Positions 1 through 6,192 of a stretch of 6,193 nucleotides of DNA are shown here, piece by piece (the stretch's first letter is position 1; each line of letters begins with the position of its first letter). The notes beneath the pieces are model-generated. The model saw only the letters and a list, made by a program, of their open reading frames with translations, was not told where the DNA came from and searched no databases. The stretch comes from Crocinitomicaceae bacterium. GTDB lineage: Bacteria > Bacteroidota > Bacteroidia > Flavobacteriales_D > Crocinitomicaceae. A program made the translations under genes and the position numbers. The DNA is taken from NCBI GenBank assembly GCA_002696025.1, contig NZQU01000108.1:7189-13381 (forward strand). The letters are read 5' to 3'.

Positions 1-1
1 A

Positions 2-289
2 GTATTGGATACAGATTTACAACAAACATCACTTGCTTCAATAGGAGAATTGACAGAAGGAGATGTTAAGGTATACCCAAATCCAGCAAAATCAAATGCA
101 ACAATTAGCTGGGGAGGAAATGATGTTACATCTTTAATGATTGTAGATGTAAATGGTCAGGTAGTATCAAATGAAGATGTTTCAATGACGAACACTTATG
201 GAATCAATAACTTGAGTTCAGGAGTTTATATGATCAACTTGATTACAAATAATAACGAAAGAATGACTAAGAAATTTATTGTACTATAA
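2..289 (+). CDS. C-terminal end of a T9SS-exported protein (partial, 5' end outside window)
   Basis: The frame is open to the left edge, so the TTG at 5 is not a credible start and only the last 95 or so residues are visible. They form a T9SS type A sorting domain: a VYPNP motif after a short acidic linker, then a beta-rich stretch (SLMIVDVNGQVV), the LSSGVYMINL motif, and a basic, hydrophobic terminus KKFIVL. In this family the domain directs the protein from the periplasm through the type IX secretion pore and is usually cleaved by the PorU sortase. The functional part lies upstream, so cargo identity cannot be told. The gene is followed by a structured spacer and a strong terminator, so it probably ends its transcript. 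Confidence 0.9.
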   Translation, partial: VLDTDLQQTSLASIGELTEGDVKVYPNPAKSNATISWGGNDVTSLMIVDVNGQVVSNEDVSMTNTYGINNLSSGVYMINLITNNNERMTKKFIVL

Positions 290-300
290 TTAATTTCAAA

Positions 301-425
301 AAGGATTAAACAAGAGAATAAATGATGATATTTTCCGATAGCACGAGGATCAATCAATACAGAAAACCCAAGGCTAGAAAATCAAAAATCAAACACCCTC
401 GTGTGTAAAATCACTTCAAATCCTT
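301..425 (+). other. Long-range stem structure in the 3' UTR/intergenic RNA
   Basis: The 213 bp between the T9SS gene and the DUF1684 gene hold no credible ORF but contain nested complementary segments. The outer stem pairs AAGGATT (301-307) with AATCCTT (419-425). An inner stem pairs GCACGAGG (341-348) with CCTCGTGT (397-404), with one G-U pair. Between them ATTTT (330-334) can pair with AAAAT (407-411). Together these give one elongated fold ending just before the terminator. It could be a 3' UTR element of the upstream mRNA, a 3'-derived small RNA, or a leader of the next gene. The stems are short and the DNA is AT-rich, so chance pairing is possible. No known RNA family is recognised. Confidence 0.4.
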
Positions 426-431
426 GTTTCC

Positions 432-457
432 AAGGCAGCCGAAAGGCTGCCTTTTTT
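432..457 (+). terminator. Strong Rho-independent terminator
   Basis: Perfect inverted repeat GGCAGCC (434-440) and GGCTGCC (445-451) around a GAAA tetraloop, extended by AA/TT pairs (432-433 with 452-453) and followed by a run of six T. The GC-rich stem stands out from its AT-rich surroundings. It ends plus-strand transcription from the T9SS gene and separates it from the DUF1684 gene. Confidence 0.93.
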
Positions 458-502
458 AATTCATAATGATTAGTTTTATCAATAAATTTAAAAGATATAC
501 TC

Positions 503-1096
503 ATGAGGTACTTAATCTTTATACTTATTATTTCTTCATTAAATCTTTGTTTTTCTCAATCACATATAGATGAGGTTGATAAATTTCAAAAAGACTTAAA
601 TAACGAGTTTTTAGATCCGGAAACATCACCATTAGATGAAAGTAAAATCAAAAGTTTTAAGGGACATGATTTTTTTGAAATCAATCAAGATTACTGTATT
701 AAAGCAGAGTTTATCAAATCTATAGATATTGTGACCTTTCAGATGAAAACATCTACAAGTAGACTACCAACCTATGATAAGTTTGGTATCGCAAAATTCA
801 ATCTAAATGGCAAACAATACCAGCTTACTTTATATCAAAGCCATAGATTGCGTGAATCAGAAAAATACAAGAACTACTTGTTTTTACCATATACAGATTT
901 AACAAATGGATTTGAAAGCTATGGAGGAGGACGTTATATAGATTTAACAATTCCTGATGGCAATGAAATTATAATAGACTTCAATAAGTCTTATGCACCA
1001 AGTTGTGCATACAATCATTCCTATTCATGCCCAGTTCCTCCCGAAGAAAATCATTTGAATGTTAGAATAGAGGCGGGTGTGAAAAATTTAAAATAA
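503..1096 (+). CDS. Secreted DUF1684 family protein
   Basis: This 197-residue protein starts with a typical signal peptide: Met-Arg, a hydrophobic core over about residues 3-16, and a probable cleavage site near residues 18-19 (CFS/Q). The mature part matches DUF1684 (PF07920) through its conserved C-terminal blocks: LPYTDLTNGFESYGGGRYID (residues 128-147), then IDFNKSYAPSCAYN (158-171), YSCPVPPEENHL (174-185) and the ending IEAGVK. The biochemical function of the family is unknown; it is common in Bacteroidota and the mature protein is expected to be periplasmic or exported. Cys169 and Cys176 lie in the conserved block and could form a disulfide or bind a ligand, which is an inference. The ATG at 503 is chosen because the signal peptide begins there. 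There is no clear Shine-Dalgarno sequence. The stop is 4 bp before the next gene, so the two are probably cotranscribed. Confidence 0.9.
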   Translation: MRYLIFILIISSLNLCFSQSHIDEVDKFQKDLNNEFLDPETSPLDESKIKSFKGHDFFEINQDYCIKAEFIKSIDIVTFQMKTSTSRLPTYDKFGIAKFNLNGKQYQLTLYQSHRLRESEKYKNYLFLPYTDLTNGFESYGGGRYIDLTIPDGNEIIIDFNKSYAPSCAYNHSYSCPVPPEENHLNVRIEAGVKNLK

Positions 1097-1100
1097 TTAT

Positions 1101-1526
1101 ATGAAGGTTTTTATTAGAAATATTATTTCTTTCATTTTTACTGTATTCATTGGGAGTGTAATAAATATGATGCTGATTGAATTAGGTAACTATTTGTTTC
1201 CAATTAAGGGAATTGACCCTAATGATATTGATGCATACATAAAAATAGTTCCAAGCTTAAATGCTGAATTTTTTCTTTTTCCATTTTTAGCTCATGCTAT
1301 TGGAACATTTTTGGCTTCTTTTTTATGCGTTTTAATCGCTTTTAATCATAAACTAAAGCTTTCTATAATTATCGGGGTTCTTTTTTTGTCAGGAGGGATA
1401 TATATGAGCATTATTATTCCTGCTCCTTTTTGGTTTATTTTTATTGATTTAATCTTTGCATATATTCCAATGGCACTTTTAGCTTGGAAAACAGCAACAG
1501 TGATTTTGAATAAAAACAGAACATAA
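1101..1526 (+). CDS. Small four-helix membrane protein of unknown function
   Basis: This 141-residue, strongly hydrophobic protein is not one I can place in a named family. Four probable membrane helices are visible at about residues 8-32, 58-80, 86-106 and 110-128. The only long polar stretch is the 33-57 loop (FPIKGIDPNDIDAYIKIVPS). Helix 2 contains AHAIGTFLASF, with a His and small-residue packing pattern. Helices 3-4 are joined by a Pro-rich turn (IIPAPFWF), and the tail is short and basic (LNKNRT), suggesting a cytoplasmic C-terminus. The ATG lies 4 bp after the stop of the DUF1684 gene, so translation is likely coupled, and the gene ends directly at a terminator. No catalytic motif is apparent. 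The reading frame, composition and operon position make it a real gene; its role is unknown. Confidence 0.8.
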   Translation: MKVFIRNIISFIFTVFIGSVINMMLIELGNYLFPIKGIDPNDIDAYIKIVPSLNAEFFLFPFLAHAIGTFLASFLCVLIAFNHKLKLSIIIGVLFLSGGIYMSIIIPAPFWFIFIDLIFAYIPMALLAWKTATVILNKNRT

Positions 1527-1558
1527 AAAAAGCCCCATCTCAGGGGCTTCTTATTTTT
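1525..1558. terminator. Bidirectional terminator between convergent genes
   Basis: The stem AGCCCC (1531-1536) and GGGGCT (1543-1548) encloses the six-base loop ATCTCA. On the plus strand it is followed by TCTTATTTTT. On the minus strand the A-run at 1525-1531 becomes an uninterrupted run of seven T after the hairpin. It therefore can end both the DUF1684/membrane-protein transcript and the convergent T9SS surface-protein transcript. The A-run overlaps the stop codon of the upstream gene. Confidence 0.9.
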
Positions 1559-1576
1559 AAAATTTATATTGAAATT

Positions 1577-3001
1577 TTACTTTACAATAATAATTTGTTG
1601 GTCTCCAAGATGAATGTCATTTTGATCAACTGATAATATGTATTGTCCAGAATTTAATTCTGATGGAATAACAACTAAATGATTTCCTGCATCAAAATGG
1701 CTTGTTTTATTATAAACTTCTTTTCCTGCTAAATCATAAATCTTAAATGTTAAATCTCCAGCTTCAAACAAGTTGACTGGAATGTTAATTCGTCCATCAG
1801 ATGGATTAGGGAACACACCAAGTGATGGTTCTTCAAATTCTTCTATTTCAGAATTTTGAACCACTCTAATAAATATTGCTTCATCATTCATGTAAGTTCC
1901 ATCCATTAATCGCAATACAACTAGATATGGATCTGCAGATACCTCATTTGTAGTTGGTGCCCATTGTAATATGGCTTTAATTTCATTGCCAACACCCGTT
2001 GCATGTTGATAGCAAACAGGCGGATTGGACAACAAAAATGGTTTTCCATATGCCCTAAATCTAACAACATCATTTGCGTCATCATCACCAGCAAGTATTG
2101 TAAGGTGTTGGTTTTGACCTGCAACAACTTTCCATTCAGGGTATCCGTTTGGAGTTGGAATGTGACCTATGTTTGTAAATCTTGGAAGGTTTCCATTTGG
2201 AAGAACAATAAACTGCATGTCTCTTCTAATTTCGCCTATCTTAACACCATTTCTGTATTCTTCACATACAACAGTGTATACCCAATTTCCGAGCATTGAT
2301 GCTGTCCATGAAATCGTTCCAGTAACAGGATCAATTGAAATCATTCCTGATGGGTCAGATGGTGGATCTGTATAACCATTAATTGTATCTCCCAGTGCAG
2401 AGCTGTTGCTTGATTCATGTGGGGCAGCTAGATACCAGTTTAATGAATCTCCGTCTACATCATAAGGAAGTGGGCTGTATTGCCATGGTGTATTAACAGG
2501 TAAATAAATAACAGGTTTTACCATAAAATAAGGCGTTGAGTTCCCTTGGTTAGGATCTACAGTTACTGTTGTAAATAATCTCATATCTACAGATAGAGGA
2601 TTGGGTAGGTTTTGAATCGCGCCATTTCTACAGCAGTTATCCCAACTAATGGTGTATTCACCAGGACCAGGCAGTGTAATTGTATCTGAGAAAAAGTACA
2701 TTTCTACTCCATAAGGGAAGTAAGGAAGCAAAGTTCCTTGTTGGAATCCAAAAATGGGATGATTTGCATTTGGATCCATCTGGGTAGTAATGGAGGTGAT
2801 AATGCTTCCATTTTGCCATATGTCAAATGTTTGAGTTGAATCTGTGTTGATACCTACTGTATCTCTGTACATGGTAAGTAAAATTCTGTAATTGTTATTC
2901 CCGTTGTGTTCAGCAATGATTTCTCCTCCCATAATGTGGGTGGCCATTGCAGAAAATGTAAGGGACATAACAAATGAAGTAAGAAGTAATATTCTTTTCA
3001 T
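1577..3001 (-). CDS. T9SS-exported surface protein with HIMGGE N-terminus and Ig-like domain
   Basis: Complete 474-residue protein. Residues 1-20 are a signal peptide (MKRILLLTSF... ending AMA), and the mature chain opens with THIMGGEI. That opening, the YRILLTMYRD strand (38-47) and the SWDNCCRNGAIQNL motif (119-132) recur in large Bacteroidota surface proteins that often carry gliding-motility-associated C-termini. Residues about 165-267 resemble a cadherin/putative-Ig fold: DVDGDSLNW (181-189), then ISIDPVTGTISW (221-232) and the closing strand RDMQFIVLP (260-268). A second similar module spans about 290-382 (LAGDDDANDVVRFRAYG and LQWAPT). Residues about 393-474 are a T9SS type A sorting domain with VFPNPSDGRI, IYDLAGKEVY and LNSGQYIL. 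No catalytic motif is visible, so an adhesive or structural cell-surface role is inferred. It is separately placed downstream of tspO, with a 64 bp gap holding a hairpin. Confidence 0.9.
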   Translation of the reverse strand: MKRILLLTSFVMSLTFSAMATHIMGGEIIAEHNGNNNYRILLTMYRDTVGINTDSTQTFDIWQNGSIITSITTQMDPNANHPIFGFQQGTLLPYFPYGVEMYFFSDTITLPGPGEYTISWDNCCRNGAIQNLPNPLSVDMRLFTTVTVDPNQGNSTPYFMVKPVIYLPVNTPWQYSPLPYDVDGDSLNWYLAAPHESSNSSALGDTINGYTDPPSDPSGMISIDPVTGTISWTASMLGNWVYTVVCEEYRNGVKIGEIRRDMQFIVLPNGNLPRFTNIGHIPTPNGYPEWKVVAGQNQHLTILAGDDDANDVVRFRAYGKPFLLSNPPVCYQHATGVGNEIKAILQWAPTTNEVSADPYLVVLRLMDGTYMNDEAIFIRVVQNSEIEEFEEPSLGVFPNPSDGRINIPVNLFEAGDLTFKIYDLAGKEVYNKTSHFDAGNHLVVIPSELNSGQYILSVDQNDIHLGDQQIIIVK

Positions 3002-3024
3002 AGTGTGTGGTTTTAAGGTTTATA

Positions 3025-3051
3025 TAATAACTAACTCTTTGTTAATCATTA
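3025..3051 (-). other. AU-rich hairpin between tspO and the surface-protein gene
   Basis: Read on the minus strand, TAATGATTAAC pairs with GTTAGTTATTA around a five-base AAAGA loop, giving 11 consecutive pairs that include two G-U wobbles. The wobbles are valid only in minus-strand RNA; in plus-strand RNA the same positions are A-C mismatches, so the structure fits the local direction of transcription. No T-run follows, so it is not a standard terminator. It could be a weak terminator or processing site after tspO, or a 5' UTR element of the surface-protein gene. Confidence 0.4.
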
Positions 3052-3065
3052 CAATATACTAATAA

Positions 3066-3554
3066 TTAATTGTAAATCAAAGTATAAGCATTAAGAGAAC
3101 ATGCGACTATTAACCACAAAATATATGGCAATAGAAGAAGTGATGATATTTTTAAGGTTGAATAGTTTTCAAAAAGTAAATACAATAAAACAACTAAAAG
3201 TAAAATCAAGATGATCATCGCAATGCCCATTTCATGAAAGTAAAAAAACAATGGGTTCCAGCTTAAATTAAGAATCCATTGAATCGCATAAATAATTACA
3301 TTTCTTTTTCTATTTGTTTTTTCTAGAAATAGTATTGCTAAATAAAAAGCGAAACAAATCATGATGCTTGTCCATGCAAAACCAAAAACCCATCCTGGCG
3401 GGGTCCATGGGGCTTTATTTAGTGTTTGATACCAATCGGATGGAACTCCATCACCAGTGAAATAGACTCCTAGATACAAACCAATAAAATTCAAAAACAG
3501 AAATAGGATACTTAGATATGCAAACTTTCTGTTGAACGCTGAGTTGGTTTTCAT
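3066..3554 (-). CDS. tspO: TspO/MBR family membrane protein
   Basis: This 162-residue protein has five predicted membrane helices (about residues 12-32, 56-77, 86-106, 109-127, 136-158), as expected for TspO, homologue of the mitochondrial translocator protein. Diagnostic motifs are present: WYQTLNKAPWTPPGWVFG (41-58) and the following Trp61, QWILNLSWNPLFF (92-104) in helix 3, and PYILWLIVACSLNAYTLIYN (143-162) in helix 5. Family members sit in the inner (or, in some proteobacteria, outer) membrane, bind or degrade porphyrins, and have been tied to light, oxygen and stress responses. The start codon lies 9 bp after the photolyase stop, so the genes are probably in one transcript. That placement fits a light-stress role. 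The N-terminal segment of about 10 polar residues before the first helix is slightly long but normal. Confidence 0.95.
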   Translation of the reverse strand: MKTNSAFNRKFAYLSILFLFLNFIGLYLGVYFTGDGVPSDWYQTLNKAPWTPPGWVFGFAWTSIMICFAFYLAILFLEKTNRKRNVIIYAIQWILNLSWNPLFFYFHEMGIAMIILILLLVVLLYLLFENYSTLKISSLLLLPYILWLIVACSLNAYTLIYN

Positions 3555-3563
3555 TGTTCAAAA

Positions 3564-4871
3564 TTAAGTTTTATTTTGATCCAAAGCTTGCTTATAGGTT
3601 GACAAACACCTTTGCCTTGCAGTTTTATGGTCGATTATAGGGCTTGGATAATTCAAATCATTTAATTCTGGCACCCATTTGTTAATGTAATCAAAATTCT
3701 TGTCAAATCTTTTGGTTTGCTCAGTGGGGTTGAATATTCTGAAGTATGGAGCTGCATCAACTCCTGAACCTGATGCCCATTGCCAGTTGCCAATATTACT
3801 TGACAGCTCAAAGTCCAATAATTTTTCGGCAAAGTATCTTTCTCCCCATTTCCAATCAATTAGTAAATGCTTACAAAGAAAGCTAGCAACTAACATTCTT
3901 ACACGATTGTGCATAAATCCGGTTTTATTTAATTCTCGCATGCCAGCATCAACGATTGGATAGCCGGTTTGACCATCACACCATTTTTGAAACTGATTTG
4001 GGTCGTTTATCCATGGGATTGCTTCGTATTTTGCTTTGAAGCTTTTGTCTGTTGTATGTGGGAAATGCCATAGTATTTGCATAAAAAATTCCCTCCAAAC
4101 AAGCTCTTTTAAAAATGTTTTATTATTGCTTTTATTTGCTTTTAAAACCAGTTTACGGATACTAATCAGTCCAAATCTAGAATAGATGCCTGTTTTTGAA
4201 GTCTTATCGATAGATGGAAAATTTCTAAATTCTTCGTATTCATTTATAATATTATCAGATATGCAATATTCTGGTACAGAAATTTGAGAAGGGATAAATC
4301 CAATATCAGAAAGAGATAAAAAAGGAAGTGATTCATTTTTGTGGAAATGGTTCTTTTTATTTTCTGATGGGAAATGAGATATTTTTGAATCTAAAAATTT
4401 AGAATACCATTTTTTAAAATATGGCGTATAAACAACATATGGTTTTAAATCATCTTTGGTAATCTCATTTTTTTCAAAAATTACCTGATCTTTAAAACTT
4501 TTAAAATGGATGTTGTTTTTATTTAGAAATATTGCAACTTCTTCATCTCGTTTGATAGAGTAGGGTTCGTAATCATGATTGGTATAGACCTCACTTATTT
4601 TGTGTTTGGCAATCAATTCTTTAAAAATGTCGATTGGATTGCCATGGTAGACTCCTAGTGATGAATTTACTTCATTTAACTGCTTATTGATGTTGCTTAA
4701 TGCCTTGTGAATAAAATTAACTCGGGCATCATTTTTGGGTAATTTGTTTAATATTTTAGGGTCAAAAATAAAAACTGGAATTACTTTTTTATCAGAGCAA
4801 AGTGCTTGGTATAGACCATGATTGTCATCAAGTCTAAGGTCTCTTCTGAACCAAAAAATACGGAATCCCAT
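3564..4871 (-). CDS. phrB: Class I CPD deoxyribodipyrimidine photolyase
   Basis: This 435-residue flavoprotein uses blue/near-UV light to split cyclobutane pyrimidine dimers in DNA. The N-terminal antenna domain begins with IFWFRRDLRLDDNHGL (5-20) and has the YE pair (101-102) near the antenna cofactor site. The C-terminal FAD/DNA domain shows TSKTGIYSRFGLISI (224-238), ELVWREFF (256-263), GYPIVDAGMREL (303-314), MHNRVRM (320-326), NWQW (362-365) and DAAPYFRIFNP (372-382). By alignment with E. coli PhrB from memory, the electron-transfer Trp triad W306/W359/W382 corresponds to W287/W340/W363. The flavin-contacting Asn378 corresponds to N359, and substrate-contacting E274, W277, N341 and M345 correspond to E256, W259, N322 and M326. 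The Met at 326, rather than the His typical of 6-4 enzymes, supports CPD specificity. It lacks any C-terminal extension of the cryptochrome type. It sits 16 bp after the SDR gene and 9 bp before tspO. Antenna cofactor identity cannot be told. Confidence 0.95.
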   Translation of the reverse strand: MGFRIFWFRRDLRLDDNHGLYQALCSDKKVIPVFIFDPKILNKLPKNDARVNFIHKALSNINKQLNEVNSSLGVYHGNPIDIFKELIAKHKISEVYTNHDYEPYSIKRDEEVAIFLNKNNIHFKSFKDQVIFEKNEITKDDLKPYVVYTPYFKKWYSKFLDSKISHFPSENKKNHFHKNESLPFLSLSDIGFIPSQISVPEYCISDNIINEYEEFRNFPSIDKTSKTGIYSRFGLISIRKLVLKANKSNNKTFLKELVWREFFMQILWHFPHTTDKSFKAKYEAIPWINDPNQFQKWCDGQTGYPIVDAGMRELNKTGFMHNRVRMLVASFLCKHLLIDWKWGERYFAEKLLDFELSSNIGNWQWASGSGVDAAPYFRIFNPTEQTKRFDKNFDYINKWVPELNDLNYPSPIIDHKTARQRCLSTYKQALDQNKT

Positions 4872-4887
4872 AAATTAAATTTAAGTA

Positions 4888-5586
4888 TTAAACTTTAAGT
4901 CTAGAAATACCTCCATCGATAGTAATGTTCTGTCCTGTAATCCATGAGGAGTCATCTGATAATAAAAAAGCGGCTAAACTAGCAATATCTGATGGCAGTC
5001 CAATTTGTTTTAAAGGATGACGCATTTTGTTTGCTTCTATTTTTTGTTCTGTATTCAAAAGTTTATCGGCTAGCTTAGTTTGTGTCAATGATGGGGATAT
5101 TATGTTAACTCTTACTTTTGGAGCCAATTCTGCAGCAAGACTAATTCCTAAACCTTCAATTGCTCCTTTACACATTGATACTTGAGTGTGGAAATTAAAT
5201 CCAGTTCCTACTGCAACAGAAGAAAACAAGACAATCGATGCTTTCCCATTTTCTAAAAGAGCAGGTAATGCTGACTGAATAGATTTGACAGCACCTGAAA
5301 CATTCAGTTTGAAGTCGTCAATCATGTCGTTTTCCTTAAGTCTTTTGAATGGTTTTAAATTGATGGAACCTGGACAATAAACCAATCCATCTAAATTTGA
5401 TGCAAAATCCCCTGTATTCAAAGAGTCTGTTAAAACATCATGCTTAAAATAAAAAGCGTTTGAATTGAGGTTATTTTCAGAGTTGCTGTTATAGGTGCTG
5501 TAAACTTGATGCCCCTTATCGATTAATTGCTTGACAATAGATAATCCGATTCCGGAAGATCCTCCAATAACTAAATAATTTTTCAT
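4888..5586 (-). CDS. SDR family protein lacking the catalytic tyrosine
   Basis: This 232-residue protein has the classical short-chain dehydrogenase/reductase layout. The nucleotide-binding turn is GGSSGIG (8-14), after the first beta strand YLVIGG. The NNAG segment is altered to YCPGS (70-74). The helix-4 Asn is N95 (KLNVSG) and the catalytic Ser is S122 or S123 in VLFSSVAV. The YxxxK motif reads VSMCK (136-140): Lys140 is kept but Val136 (codon GTA at 5181-5179) replaces the catalytic Tyr. The C-terminal block is normal: VRVNIISPSLTQTKL (158-172) and SSWITGQNITIDGG (213-226). The protein therefore probably binds NAD(P)(H), but standard proton-relay catalysis is doubtful; a different acid (His133 is close) or a non-enzymatic role is possible. 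From memory, similar proteins with HxQV in place of the Tyr occur in other marine bacteria, so the change is probably not an error. It leads the run with photolyase and tspO; substrate unknown. Confidence 0.9.
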   Translation of the reverse strand: MKNYLVIGGSSGIGLSIVKQLIDKGHQVYSTYNSNSENNLNSNAFYFKHDVLTDSLNTGDFASNLDGLVYCPGSINLKPFKRLKENDMIDDFKLNVSGAVKSIQSALPALLENGKASIVLFSSVAVGTGFNFHTQVSMCKGAIEGLGISLAAELAPKVRVNIISPSLTQTKLADKLLNTEQKIEANKMRHPLKQIGLPSDIASLAAFLLSDDSSWITGQNITIDGGISRLKV

Positions 5587-5637
5587 ATTACAATAAACAA
5601 CTATTGATATGAAAATGTTTGGTGTTTAAAAGAAGTA

Positions 5638-6192
5638 TTATTTTTTGATAAATTTTATTGTTTCAACTCCATTTGAGTGGTGAATAGAGATAAAATAAAT
5701 CCCTGGATTTAATATTGATATATCAATAACTTCTTTGAAGTCGTGTTTAAATTCTTGATTTCCCTTAGAATTATAAATAATGATTTCATCAATTTTATTA
5801 AGCTTTTGAATTCCTTTAATTTGGATCTGCGTATTTCCAGGGTTTGGGCTTACGCTAATTAATTGATTTAAATTCTCATCAATAGATGTACTTGAGCAAC
5901 TTACCTCAAAGTAATCATGAATGTAGTTTGACAAGGTATTATTAAGACCATGATTGGCATTTCCTCTGAGATGAACAACTTGTTCCGATAAATATGAATA
6001 TTCAAATGCAACAGTTGGACCGTTGCCGATTGGATTACCACTTCCAGTTAGTTGAGACCCCTGGTAACCTTGGCTTTTAGCAATAATGTAAGTTGATAAT
6101 TGAGCATCCAAAAACACAACCCCTACAGATGCGCCACCTTGATATGGTATCATAGGGTCATTAGTATTACAAATGCTTAGATATTTTCTTCC
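5638..6192 (-). CDS. C-terminal part of a T9SS-exported alpha/beta-hydrolase, PHB depolymerase/esterase-like (partial)
   Basis: The frame is open from the stop to the right edge; the ATG at 6153 is internal, because 13 in-frame residues precede it (GRKYLSICNTNDP then MIPYQGG). The NTNDPMIPYQGG block matches the catalytic-Asp loop of secreted polyhydroxybutyrate depolymerase/feruloyl esterase-like hydrolases (commonly GTxDPxVPYxGG). The later LRGNANHGLNN supplies a candidate catalytic His at the expected distance. The nucleophilic Ser (GxSxG) would lie outside the window. After NYIHDYFEVSC the chain passes into a linker and a T9SS type A sorting domain: VSPNPGNTQIQI, IIIYNSKG, ILNPGIYFISI and the basic end KFIKK. 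The enzyme is thus expected to be secreted or surface-anchored and to cleave an ester polymer or conjugate; substrate is not determinable. It lies 51 bp upstream of the SDR gene on the same strand with no convincing terminator between them. Confidence 0.75.
   Translation of the reverse strand, partial: GRKYLSICNTNDPMIPYQGGASVGVVFLDAQLSTYIIAKSQGYQGSQLTGSGNPIGNGPTVAFEYSYLSEQVVHLRGNANHGLNNTLSNYIHDYFEVSCSSTSIDENLNQLISVSPNPGNTQIQIKGIQKLNKIDEIIIYNSKGNQEFKHDFKEVIDISILNPGIYFISIHHSNGVETIKFIKK

Noticed and set aside
471..478. TAGTTTTA as a Bacteroidota -7 promoter element (TAnnTTTG) for the DUF1684 gene
   Set aside because: It lacks the final G, and the place where a -33 element should sit falls inside the terminator T-run. 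In AT-rich DNA this match is not significant.
503..560. Lipoprotein signal in the DUF1684 protein (Cys16 preceded by LNL)
   Set aside because: LNLC does not fit the lipobox because the residue before Cys is Leu rather than a small residue. An ordinary signal peptide cut near residue 18 fits better.
2003..2375. Two overlapping plus-strand ORFs inside the T9SS surface-protein gene
   Set aside because: They lie antisense to a well-supported coding frame with an Ig-like domain and show no family features.
3700..3963. 87-codon plus-strand ORF opposite the photolyase gene
   Set aside because: It is fully antisense to the most conserved part of the photolyase, and its translation shows no recognisable domain.
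3564..4871. Cryptochrome, DASH or 6-4 photolyase identity
   Set aside because: The HNRVRM motif with Met where 6-4 enzymes have His, the conserved N359 and E256/W259, and the lack of a C-terminal extension all favour a class I CPD photolyase.
5587..5637. Terminator or promoter between the hydrolase and the SDR gene
   Set aside because: Only weak AT-rich complementarity is present, with no GC stem, no T-run after a stem and no TAnnTTTG match. I cannot say whether the SDR has its own promoter.
5638..6153. Treating the ATG at 6153 as the start of a complete 171-residue gene
   Set aside because: The frame stays open to the window edge and the upstream residues include the NTNDP catalytic loop. 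No signal peptide follows the ATG, although the protein carries a T9SS export tail.
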